Shown here: positions 1-6,540 of the stretch, piece after piece
Numbering within the stretch: the first letter of the stretch is position 1
Layout of the letters: each line of letters starts with the position of its first letter
NCBI GenBank assembly: GCA_041484845.1
Contig: JBGPIK010000216.1
Location: 1-11,164, forward strand
Reading direction: 5' to 3'
Source of the DNA: JBGPIK01 sp041484845
GTDB taxonomy: Bacteria > Desulfobacterota > Binatia > UBA9968
Length of the DNA stretch: 11,164 nucleotides
Notes under the pieces: generated by a model
What the model was told of the DNA's origin: nothing
Database searches by the model: none
What the model saw: only the letters and a program-made list of their open reading frames with translations
Made by a program: the position numbers and the translations under genes

Positions 1-7
1 GCACCGA

Positions 8-1546
8 ATGGTTATCGGTATAGTTCTCGCCATCTCCGTGTTGCTTTCGCCGTCCGCTAAACTTCACGCGCAGGACAAGACTCGCGACCTCGTCGTCAAG
101 ATTCACGCTGTGCACAATACTCCCGACATATTGCGGCCCTGGACAAAAAACACTCCGCAGAGCGTCAAAGGTTCAGGCGTAGTCATCGACGGCAAAAGGA
201 TTCTCACCAATGCTCATGTAGTGCGCTACGCGAGCCAGATTTACGTCCAACCCAATCAATCTGCCGACCGCATTCCGGCGCGCGTGGAAGCAATGGCGCC
301 ATCCATAGATCTGGCTGTGCTTAAACTTGAAGATGAGTCGTTTTTCGACAAACGCGGCTCGCTGGCGTTCGCCGAAGAGTTACCGCGTGTAAAGGATGCT
401 GTTAACGTCTATGGCTATCCTACCGGTGGCACCGAGCTTTCGGTCACGCAAGGGATCGTTTCGCGCATTGAATTTGCCGAGTATTACTATCAGACGAGCG
501 GTTTGCGTATTCAGGTAGACGCGGCTCTAAACTTCGGCAACAGCGGCGGTCCGGCGGTGACCAACGGGAAGCTGGTAGGCCTTGTGTTCAGTCTGATCCA
601 AAATGCCCAAAACATCGGCTATCTCATCCCGGTTGAAGAAATCAAGCTTTTTTTGGCTGATATTGCCGATGGCATTTACGATGGTAAACCGCAAATGAAC
701 GACCTCATCCAGACGGTTGAAAACGAGGCCCTCCGGCAAAAGCTGAAGTTGCCTCGCGGAACCCATGGCGTTATGGTCGCCGAACCGTATCGCAACACGC
801 CCGATTATCCTCTGAAAGAATGGGACGTTGTCACACAAATCGGCAATACTGCCATCGACGACGACGGTAAAGTCGAGGTGCGTTATGACTTGCGGCTATC
901 TTCCGCGTACTTGGTGCAGAAATTCGCAAAAGACGGTTTTCTACCGCTCACTGTTTTCCGTGATGGGCGATTTATGCAGATTCAATTACCGGTTCAGAAT
1001 CAGCGCGAAATGGTGGTTCCCTATTTGATGGCGAGCAGCCCCCGGTATTTCATCCTCGGTCCATTAGTTTTTTCTCAAGCAACACAAGATTATCTCGAGC
1101 GGCTGGGCAATCAGCGGCCGGCGTCCTTTGGGCCGGGCTCGAGTCCATTAATTACGCGGCGTTACGATAAGCCTGCCTTTCCCGGCGAAGAGCTCGTCGT
1201 AGTCGCTTCGCCGATGTTACCGCATCGTATCACCAACGGATACGACGATCCCAATCGCGCCGTGCTCAGCGAAGTCAACGGCATTCAGATCAAGAACCTG
1301 CGCCACCTGATGGAGGTTCTTCGCGACAACCGCGACCCCCAAATTACGCTGAAATTCGCCAGTTCGGGAGTCTTGACCCATGAAACCATGGTCTTCAGTC
1401 GCGAAGATCTTTTGGGATCGACGAATAACATTCTTGAAGACAACGGTATCCGCTACCCCTACTCCGCCGATCTCCGCGGTGTGTGGGAAGGGTATTTGAC
1501 GGTGGCGACGAAATCAGCGCAAATGACTTGCTGCGCGACCCGATAA
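8..1546 (+). CDS. Deg/HtrA-type exported serine protease with PDZ region, 5' end probably outside the window
   Basis: Trypsin-fold serine protease of the Deg/HtrA family, expected to act on proteins in the cell envelope. The triad is visible: His70 in TNAHVV, Asp101 in SIDLAVLKL and Ser179 in GNSGGP. A PDZ region follows at about residues 250-330, then a second PDZ-like extension to about 470, an order like the Deg9-type branch. The N-terminus is a hydrophobic stretch ending LHAQ, which looks like a signal peptide. The ATG at 8 has no basic n-region after it, the frame stays open to the window edge (an Arg codon lies just before the ATG) and no ribosome site is visible, so the true start is probably upstream. 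The last ~17 residues after GVWEG look unlike the rest and end in TCCATR, while the next frame stays open to 1626, so a frameshift near 1490 is possible. Family call is firm; both ends are uncertain. Confidence 0.9.
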   Translation: MVIGIVLAISVLLSPSAKLHAQDKTRDLVVKIHAVHNTPDILRPWTKNTPQSVKGSGVVIDGKRILTNAHVVRYASQIYVQPNQSADRIPARVEAMAPSIDLAVLKLEDESFFDKRGSLAFAEELPRVKDAVNVYGYPTGGTELSVTQGIVSRIEFAEYYYQTSGLRIQVDAALNFGNSGGPAVTNGKLVGLVFSLIQNAQNIGYLIPVEEIKLFLADIADGIYDGKPQMNDLIQTVENEALRQKLKLPRGTHGVMVAEPYRNTPDYPLKEWDVVTQIGNTAIDDDGKVEVRYDLRLSSAYLVQKFAKDGFLPLTVFRDGRFMQIQLPVQNQREMVVPYLMASSPRYFILGPLVFSQATQDYLERLGNQRPASFGPGSSPLITRRYDKPAFPGEELVVVASPMLPHRITNGYDDPNRAVLSEVNGIQIKNLRHLMEVLRDNRDPQITLKFASSGVLTHETMVFSREDLLGSTNNILEDNGIRYPYSADLRGVWEGYLTVATKSAQMTCCATR

Positions 1547-1626
1547 ACCGTCGCACGCTGTCTCAAGGCAAAGACCCGCCGTCTACGGCTCGAGGGGTTC
1601 GTCCCGAGGTCATTACAAGAGTGTAA
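1477..1626 (+). other. Out-of-frame coding-like extension after the protease (possible frameshift tail or gene remnant)
   Basis: The +1-shifted frame is open from about 1477 to a TAA at 1624-1626. From about 1492 it reads as a plausible protein tail, with VFDGGDEISANDLLRDP followed by NRRTLSQG and ending RPEVITRV. Third positions are GC-rich, as in real genes here, whereas the annotated protease end in the other frame is compositionally odd. It has no start codon of its own. It is either the true C-terminus of the protease displaced by a frameshift, or a remnant of another gene. It lies in the same frame as the RidA-like gene but is separated from it by the stop. I do not recognise the family. 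Confidence 0.3.
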
Positions 1627-1668
1627 TTATGCGGGCTGGCACCCGCAATCCTTGAAGAAACACAGCGC

Positions 1669-2349
1669 ATGCGCAAACGAATATTTTCGTGGCTGGGAAG
1701 AGAGTTCATCGAGCTCTCCGGTGAAGCAAAGCCTGCTGCCAGCGCGACCCTCGAAGCCCAAGAACTCTTCCGAAAATTCGCTCCGGAGCTAGAGATCCAC
1801 GGGTTATCATTGGACGACACCGTGCGCAGCCGCCTGTGGGGACGTGATAGAGAAAGCCGCGACCTTGGCAGCAATGAGCGGGTGAAAATCCTGGCGGGCA
1901 AAGCGCGGTCGGCAAGTTCCAGCTACATTGCCCCGACCCATTTTGACTCCGCTGCCAAAGTAGCGCTGGACCTGCTTGCGATGAGACCTTCTCAGCAAGC
2001 CACACAGAAACGCATCGTTGAATACGACCCAGCAATCGTTCCTATTCGTTTCCTTGTTTACGATACCGTTGTCGTCCTCTCGGGAGTCACAACCGTGCTC
2101 CCGACCCTTGAAGAACAGCTGGACAATATTCTCCCGCGTATCTCGGGCTCATTGAGAGATGCCGGGAGCTCATGGGACAAGGTGGCGCGAGTGTCATTTT
2201 ATCTGCACCGTAACCAACCTCTCGAAAACCTCAAGAAGCTGTTTGATCAGCGGGTTAAAGCCTCAGTTCTGCAACGAGAATACTGTTTTGTAGACGGCTA
2301 TTCGTCCGCTGGAAAATTGTGCGAGATCGAAGTAACGGCAACGGTCTAA
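1669..2349 (+). CDS. RidA-like (YjgF/YER057c/UK114 superfamily) two-lobed protein
   Basis: The C-terminal half (about residues 125-226) follows the RidA chorismate-mutase-like fold: LSGVTTVLPTLEEQLDNIL, then SWDKVARVSFYL, and the closing CEIEVTATV, which matches the VEIEAIA ending of RidA. The N-terminal half (about 25-110) appears to hold a second, diverged lobe, making it roughly twice the usual ~130 residues. Classical RidA hydrolyses reactive enamines/imines using an Arg in a PARS-type motif. The aligned segment here is QREYC, with Glu at the Arg position and Arg203 one residue earlier, so deaminase activity is doubtful. The ATG has only a weak GA-rich site upstream, but a stop at 1624 leaves no better start. 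The next gene begins 15 bp after the stop, suggesting co-transcription. Superfamily call is fairly sure; the activity is unknown. Confidence 0.72.
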   Translation: MRKRIFSWLGREFIELSGEAKPAASATLEAQELFRKFAPELEIHGLSLDDTVRSRLWGRDRESRDLGSNERVKILAGKARSASSSYIAPTHFDSAAKVALDLLAMRPSQQATQKRIVEYDPAIVPIRFLVYDTVVVLSGVTTVLPTLEEQLDNILPRISGSLRDAGSSWDKVARVSFYLHRNQPLENLKKLFDQRVKASVLQREYCFVDGYSSAGKLCEIEVTATV

Positions 2350-2364
2350 ACAGAGGATCACAAG

Positions 2365-3348
2365 ATGAGCGACAAACTTTTTCGTGTCGCAGTCCTGGAC
2401 GATTTCGAGCAAATCGCCGATACGGTGCCGGCGTATGAGAACCTCAAGACGCGCGCTGACATCGTCCTCTTCCGAGAACGCCTGGACAGCTCTGAAAAAA
2501 TCGTCGCGGCTCTACGGGACTTCGACGCGATCCTGCTTATGCGCGAGCGAACCCGCTTCAGCGACAAGGAATACAGCCAATTGCCGAAACTAAAAGTCAT
2601 CTCGCAGACCGGCCGCACCAGTGTGCATCTCGATTTGCCTTCGGCCACCAAGCGCGGCATCGCCGTGTGTGGCACGCCGAGCGACAATGGTTCAAGCACA
2701 AAGGAACTGACCATTGGGCTGATTTTGGCATTGATGCGCAAAATTCCCCAAGTGGCCAACCGGATGGGGACGGAGCTTTGGCCGCCTGTTACCGGCCAAT
2801 TGTTAGAAGGTAAGACGGTCGGTGTTCTCGGCTTTGGCAGAATCGGCAAAGAGGTCGGCCGCATCCTGAAGGCGTTCAACGCGCGGGTGCTCGCCTACTC
2901 CCGAAGCCTTACGCCCGAAAGAGCCCGTGAAGCCGGGGCTGAATGTGTTTCCATGGAAACGCTGCTGCGCGAATCGGATATCATCACGATTCACATTCAG
3001 TTGAACGCACAAACCCGCGGCATGATCGGCGAAAAAGAACTCGCGTTGATGAAACCAGGAGCGCTTCTGGTTAACACCGCGCGCGGCCCAATCGTCTCGG
3101 AACCGGCAATGATCAAAGCGCTCGAAAGCGGCCACCTCGGCGGCGTCGGCCTTGACGTGTTTGACATCGAGCCATTGCCAATGGATCATCCGCTGCGCCG
3201 GTTCGAAAATGCCATCCTGCTCTCCCACCGCGGTTACGCGACCGTGGAGGTTCTTCGCGAACGCTACGAACAGGCGATGACGAATATTCTGGATTTTCTC
3301 GACGGTAAGCCGCTGAAGTTGCTAAATCCGGAGGCCCTGAATCGCTAA
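2365..3348 (+). CDS. D-isomer-specific 2-hydroxyacid dehydrogenase
   Basis: Cytoplasmic oxidoreductase interconverting 2-oxo acids and D-2-hydroxyacids with a nicotinamide cofactor. The Rossmann motif is GFGRIG (156-161). The catalytic set is complete: Arg240 in NTARGPIV, Glu269 in DVFDIEP and His288 in LLSHRGYAT. The segment GTPSDNGSSTKELTIGLIL (103-121) is typical of the family's domain junction. The length of 327 residues is normal. At the end of the second Rossmann strand (VLAYSRS, 175-181) there is Ser-Arg where NAD enzymes usually have Asp, which points to NADP(H) preference by family logic. A GAGGA site precedes the ATG. The gene sits 15 bp behind the RidA-like gene, so a joint role in 2-oxo acid or imine metabolism is plausible. 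The substrate cannot be read from sequence. Confidence 0.94.
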   Translation: MSDKLFRVAVLDDFEQIADTVPAYENLKTRADIVLFRERLDSSEKIVAALRDFDAILLMRERTRFSDKEYSQLPKLKVISQTGRTSVHLDLPSATKRGIAVCGTPSDNGSSTKELTIGLILALMRKIPQVANRMGTELWPPVTGQLLEGKTVGVLGFGRIGKEVGRILKAFNARVLAYSRSLTPERAREAGAECVSMETLLRESDIITIHIQLNAQTRGMIGEKELALMKPGALLVNTARGPIVSEPAMIKALESGHLGGVGLDVFDIEPLPMDHPLRRFENAILLSHRGYATVEVLRERYEQAMTNILDFLDGKPLKLLNPEALNR

Positions 3349-3419
3349 TCGGCTTTTCTCAGTCTGCGCCTACCCTGCACTGGTATTGAATCCCACTCGA
3401 AGGCTTGCGATTATCCGAG

Positions 3420-3436
3420 TTGGATGCGCAATCCAA
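3420..3436 (+). promoter_or_regulatory. Inverted repeat over the methyltransferase start codon
   Basis: TTGGAT and ATCCAA form a perfect 6-bp inverted repeat around a 5-base loop, GCGCA, and the ATG at 3424 lies in the left arm. In mRNA this could partly occlude the start. The stem is short and may be coincidence. Confidence 0.25.
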
Positions 3437-4080
3437 AATCATCACTTCTTGCCCCAGCAGAATCAGCTAAAACTTCGGCCATCACTCTCGCTCACTACAA
3501 TCAACATGCGGACAGTTTTTGGGAAGGCACGCGCGATCATGATGTCAGCCAAAATCGCAACGCGATGCTAGAAAATTTAGTTGGCCCCGGGCCGTTTCGC
3601 GTTCTGGATTTCGGCTGCGGGCCGGGGCGGGATCTCAAGGCGTTTAAAGATTTGGGACACCAGGCGGTCGGGCTGGATGGAGCGGCGCGTTTTGTCGAAC
3701 TGGCGCGGCGCTACAGCAACTGCGATGTTTGGCTCCAGGATTTCCTTCAACTTCAATTGCCGCCGGAATACTTCGACGGCATTTTTGCCAACGCGGCGCT
3801 GTTCCATGTTCCGAGTCAGGAATTACCGCGAATCCTGAAAGAGCTTTGGGCAACATTGAAGGCGGGCGGTGTACTATTCAGCTCCAACCCGCGTGGCGAT
3901 AATGAGGAAGGCTGGAGCGGAGAACGCTACGGGGTTTACTATAATTATGAGAGCTGGCGCGAAATCGTGACGGCGGCGGGCTTTACCGAGATCATGCACT
4001 ACTATCGCCCGCACGGGGTTCCGCGGGAACAGCAGCCATGGTTGGCCTCGGTGTGGCGCAAGAAACCGACGAATGCGTGA
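3424..4080 (+). CDS. Class I SAM-dependent methyltransferase
   Basis: Small soluble methyltransferase of 218 residues. The SAM-binding motif I is VLDFGCGPGRDL (60-71), followed by the acidic strand end VGLDGA (Asp85). Later motifs are FDGIFANAALFHVP (117-130) and LKAGGVLFSSNPRG (145-158), the usual order of the class I Rossmann-like fold. The segment HYNQHADSFWEGTRDHD (24-40) precedes the core. The substrate is unknown. The start is weak: the only in-frame ATG near the N-terminus has no good ribosome site and lies in a small inverted repeat (3420-3436). The gap to the dehydrogenase stop is 75 bp with no terminator, so it may be read from the same transcript, possibly with inefficient initiation. 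Confidence 0.9.
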   Translation: MRNPKSSLLAPAESAKTSAITLAHYNQHADSFWEGTRDHDVSQNRNAMLENLVGPGPFRVLDFGCGPGRDLKAFKDLGHQAVGLDGAARFVELARRYSNCDVWLQDFLQLQLPPEYFDGIFANAALFHVPSQELPRILKELWATLKAGGVLFSSNPRGDNEEGWSGERYGVYYNYESWREIVTAAGFTEIMHYYRPHGVPREQQPWLASVWRKKPTNA

Positions 4081-4235
4081 TCATGCCGAATCATTGCAAC
4101 GGCATCAAAGTCAGCGAATGCCTTTGAAAGGCTCCCTGCTCCATGCTCTATGCAAAAACGCACAGGCCCATTGCCTCGCCCCGGAGGGCTCGCCCTTTGA
4201 TCGCTCCGATGCGTGAGTAATGCGGCTAGCACAGT
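4081..4235. other. Intergenic stretch without a supported gene
   Basis: Lies between the methyltransferase stop and the promoter of the next unit. It contains a small odd palindrome, GCCTTTGAAAGGC, at 4120-4132, but no T-run follows it, so it is a poor terminator. No coding frame, repeat family or RNA gene is recognisable here. Confidence 0.5.
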
Positions 4236-4263
4236 TTGACAGCTCTACAGGCTATCGCATAAT
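4236..4263 (+). promoter_or_regulatory. Sigma70-type promoter for the amidohydrolase-usp-dioxygenase unit
   Basis: A perfect -35 box TTGACA (4236-4241) and a near-perfect -10 box CATAAT (4258-4263) are separated by 16 bp. Transcription would start near 4270, giving a leader of about 40 bases. It is the best promoter match I can find in the window and sits right before the gene with the strongest ribosome binding site. Confidence 0.7.
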
Positions 4264-4296
4264 CTGCAGCTATTCCTGGAAGAAACTGCGTGCACT

Positions 4297-4303
4297 AAGG
4301 AGG
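4297..4303 (+). promoter_or_regulatory. Strong ribosome binding site AAGGAGG
   Basis: A perfect Shine-Dalgarno sequence, 8 bases before the ATG at 4312. It fixes the start of the amidohydrolase and predicts strong translation. Confidence 0.85.
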
Positions 4304-4311
4304 GCGATACC

Positions 4312-5400
4312 ATGACCAGTGGAAATGGGATTACCGCGAAGGGTCTTATCATCTCATCGGACTCCCACGTGATGGAGCCGGTGGATCTGTGGAAAAAAGG
4401 AGTTCCGGAAAAATACCGCGAAGCCGCGCCGCTCTTCCCGCCACATCAAGTCGGCGAGGGTTTCCAACAGCACGCCGGCGGCTGGGATCCGCGCGCCAGG
4501 ATCAAGGAAATGGAAACCGACGGCCTCAGCGCCGAAGTGCTTTATCCGACTCTGATGCTGGACCTTTTCGCCCTCGATGATCCCGAGCTGCAAGAAGCAT
4601 GCTTCCGCGTTTATAATGATTGGCTCATCGATTACTGCAGTGTGGACACCAATCGGCTGATCGGCATTCCCGCCATTCCCGTTTACAACATCGACGCCGG
4701 CATCAAAGAGCTGGAGCGCTGTCACAAAGCGGGTTTGAAGGGAGCGATTATCTGGCAGGCGCCCCACCCGGACCTCCCCTTCCGTTCCAATCACTACGAT
4801 AAGTTCTGGGCGGCGGCGCAGGATTTGGGCGCAGCGGTAAGCCTGCACATTCTCACCGGTCACAGCTACAATAAGGACAAGAACAGAAAAGGTGTGGAGC
4901 GCTATCGCGGCAGCGTCAATCTTAAACTGATGGACATCGCCAACGCGCTCTTTGAGCTGATCTTTTACGGCGTTCTCGAAAGGCATCCCAAGCTCAAGAT
5001 TGTTTCGGTGGAAAACGAAGTCGGTTGGATGCCGTTCATGTTTCAACAGTGGGATTATTACTATAACCGGTTCCGCGGCTCGAATCCGCCGCCGATCAGC
5101 CGCAATCCGAGCAGCTTCGTCAAAGATCAAATCTATTCCTGTTTCTTTAACGACCACGTGTGCGGCGAAAACCTCAAGTACTGGGGCCAAGATACCGTGA
5201 TGTGGTCGAATGATTTTCCCCATCCCAACTCGACCTGGCCCAACTCTAGAAAAATTATTCAACGCGATCTCGGGCACCTACCTGCTGAAGTTCAAGCCAA
5301 AGTTTTGTACCAAAACGTTTGCCGGCTGTATGCTATCGACACTGCTCGGCTGCCGCAGATAATGCCGGCGGCAACCCCACCGGCCCAAGCAACAGCTTAA
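4312..5400 (+). CDS. Amidohydrolase family 2 (ACMSD-like) metal-dependent hydrolase or decarboxylase
   Basis: A TIM-barrel metal enzyme of the amidohydrolase-2 family, which includes decarboxylases (ACMSD, gamma-resorcylate type) and hydrolases of aromatic or heterocyclic acids. Likely metal and active-site residues are Asp17 and His19 in SDSHVMEP, His179 in SLHILTG, Glu234 in VSVENEVGWM and Asp301 in SNDFPHPNSTWP. The usual second His of an HxH pair is absent, as in the subgroup with a DSHVxEP start. Length (362 residues) is normal. The C-terminus ends in a short Ala/Pro-rich tail that is probably disordered. It has its own strong promoter and ribosome site and is first of three closely spaced genes. 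The substrate is not deducible, and whether it decarboxylates or hydrolyses cannot be told from motifs alone. Confidence 0.92.
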   Translation: MTSGNGITAKGLIISSDSHVMEPVDLWKKGVPEKYREAAPLFPPHQVGEGFQQHAGGWDPRARIKEMETDGLSAEVLYPTLMLDLFALDDPELQEACFRVYNDWLIDYCSVDTNRLIGIPAIPVYNIDAGIKELERCHKAGLKGAIIWQAPHPDLPFRSNHYDKFWAAAQDLGAAVSLHILTGHSYNKDKNRKGVERYRGSVNLKLMDIANALFELIFYGVLERHPKLKIVSVENEVGWMPFMFQQWDYYYNRFRGSNPPPISRNPSSFVKDQIYSCFFNDHVCGENLKYWGQDTVMWSNDFPHPNSTWPNSRKIIQRDLGHLPAEVQAKVLYQNVCRLYAIDTARLPQIMPAATPPAQATA

Positions 5401-5414
5401 GACCGGCGGATTAC

Positions 5415-5420
5415 AGGAGA
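5415..5420 (+). promoter_or_regulatory. Ribosome binding site AGGAGA deciding the GTG start of the Usp gene
   Basis: AGGAGA lies 6 bases before the GTG at 5427. It supports that start over the in-frame ATG at 5319, which would overlap the amidohydrolase by 82 bases and add a 36-residue tail unlike the family. Confidence 0.8.
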
Positions 5421-5426
5421 GCATCA

Positions 5427-5873
5427 GTGAAACAGATCAAAAGAATTCTGCATGCCACGGACTTTTCGCCGGCATCCGAGCCTGCTTTTGAAGAGGCGAT
5501 CGACCTGGCCAAGCAGAACGATGCAGAGCTATTGGTGGTGCATATCATTGAGCCGGTGCGTTACGTTGCGGGCGAGGAATTCGGCGGGCCCGAGCTTTAC
5601 GTAAAGCTAGAGGAAATCACCGACCAAAACGCGCAAGTTTCGATGAAGAAGCTGATCGAAAAGGTCGAAAGCCTCAAGGTCAAAGCTAAGAGCCTGCTGT
5701 TGAAAGGCGTCGCCCACGAGCAGATTGTGAGCGCGGCCGAAGCCAGAAAAGCCGATATGATCGTTATCGGCACGCACGGCCGCACCGGATTTTCCAAGCT
5801 GTTCATGGGGAGCGTGGCAGGGCGCGTTATTTCAACGGCGCTTTGCCCGGTTTTGACGGTGCGCGGAAAGTAA
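5427..5873 (+). CDS. UspA-type universal stress protein, ATP-binding class, GTG start
   Basis: A single universal stress protein domain of 148 residues, the normal length. It begins with the typical beta strand and Asp, KRILHATDFS (Asp12), and ends with CPVLTVRG. The ATP-binding signature G-2x-G-9x-G-(S/T) is complete: GTHG at 115-118, then Gly128-Ser129 in FMGSVAG, so it belongs to the nucleotide-binding UspA class rather than the non-binding one. Usp proteins are cytoplasmic dimers linked to survival under stress. The gene starts 26 bp after the amidohydrolase stop and ends 10 bp before the dioxygenase, so it is in the middle of one operon. Its role next to these enzymes is unknown. Placement in the unit suggests the catabolic enzymes are expressed together with a stress function. 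Confidence 0.94.
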   Translation: MKQIKRILHATDFSPASEPAFEEAIDLAKQNDAELLVVHIIEPVRYVAGEEFGGPELYVKLEEITDQNAQVSMKKLIEKVESLKVKAKSLLLKGVAHEQIVSAAEARKADMIVIGTHGRTGFSKLFMGSVAGRVISTALCPVLTVRGK

Positions 5874-5883
5874 TCTGAGAAAT

Positions 5884-6450
5884 ATGGCTGACCCGTATTC
5901 AGTGACAGGCTTTATCGAGGACATGACCCATATTACCGACGCGGAAAGTTCCGCCGCGGCAATCGTGGCGCAAGCGCAACCGTTATTGGCCAAACTGATA
6001 CGACAACCTGACTGCATTGAAGCAAAGTTCAAAGAGCGGGGCGCTACGGCTTACGGCCGCTACATGCTTCACCGCGCGCCCCGCTTCAATGTAAACGTGG
6101 TTGTCTGGGGTCCGGGCGATAACGCGAAAACTCACAATCACGACACCTGGGGTCTGGTAGGCGTAATCGACAATGAAATACAGGAAACCCGCTTCCGCAG
6201 AATGGACGACGGTGCGAGGCCCGGCTATGCCGAACTTGAAGTAACCGCGGTTCTGAATAACAAGGCCGGCATGGTTTCGACGCTAGTTCCACCCAACGAC
6301 GATATCCATGAAATGAACAACGTGACGCTGCGCAATACGGTGGAGATTCACGTATACGGCAAGGATTTCACGGACATGCCGCGCCTGCGCTTCGATTTAG
6401 CGACGAAGTCAACAAAGATCTTCGCCAGCCCCAGGTACGACAACTGCTGA
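5884..6450 (+). CDS. Cupin thiol dioxygenase, cysteine/3-mercaptopropionate dioxygenase-like
   Basis: A cupin of 188 residues. The 3-His iron site of thiol dioxygenases is visible as His84 and His86 in THNHDTWGLVGVID, and His142 in DDIHEMNN. Arg59 in YGRY aligns with the substrate-carboxylate Arg of cysteine dioxygenase. At the position of the mammalian crosslink Cys93 there is Gly90-Leu91, so no Cys-Tyr cofactor is expected. The HxHxxWGxxG pattern is closest to 3-mercaptopropionate dioxygenases. The conserved outer-sphere Ser-His-Tyr of that group appears as Glu154-Ile-His156-Val-Tyr158, with Glu replacing Ser. These enzymes add O2 to a thiolate to give a sulfinate in the cytoplasm. It is last in the operon with the amidohydrolase and Usp genes and converges on the rhodanese gene. 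The family is likely; the thiol substrate is open. Confidence 0.84.
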   Translation: MADPYSVTGFIEDMTHITDAESSAAAIVAQAQPLLAKLIRQPDCIEAKFKERGATAYGRYMLHRAPRFNVNVVVWGPGDNAKTHNHDTWGLVGVIDNEIQETRFRRMDDGARPGYAELEVTAVLNNKAGMVSTLVPPNDDIHEMNNVTLRNTVEIHVYGKDFTDMPRLRFDLATKSTKIFASPRYDNC

Positions 6451-6465
6451 ACGCGTAACACCAAA

Positions 6466-6535
6466 GTGGAGTAATGGAGTATAGGAGTGTTGGGTTTAAA
6501 GACATCACTCCATTACTCCACCACTCCAATACTCC
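6466..6535. repeat. Octamer-built inverted repeat between convergent genes, possible bidirectional terminator
   Basis: The left arm is GGAGT at 8-bp spacing (starts 6468, 6476, 6484), and the right arm is ACTCC at 8-bp spacing (starts 6507, 6515, 6523, 6531). GTGGAGTAATGGAGT (6466-6480) pairs perfectly over 15 bp with 6507-6521. In an alternative register 6476-6489 pairs 13 of 14 with 6522-6535. It lies between the dioxygenase stop and the rhodanese stop, where it could stop both transcripts, although no clean T-run follows. Similar short GGAGT-type repeats occur dispersed in genomes of uncultured proteobacteria-like lineages, by general recollection. Confidence 0.7.
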
Positions 6536-6540
6536 GTGTT

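Noticed and set aside
1563..2035. Minus-strand frames opposite the RidA-like gene
   Set aside because: Arg/Ser-rich shadow translations without motifs, opposite a gene with recognisable C-terminal RidA features.
4354..5277. A 307-codon open frame on the minus strand opposite the amidohydrolase
   Set aside because: It mirrors the codon pattern of the real gene, lacks any family motif and has no ribosome site. The + strand protein has full domain motifs.
5319..5426. ATG start at 5319 for the Usp protein
   Set aside because: It would overlap the amidohydrolase end and add a tail outside the family. The GTG at 5427 has a good ribosome site and begins at the conserved first strand.
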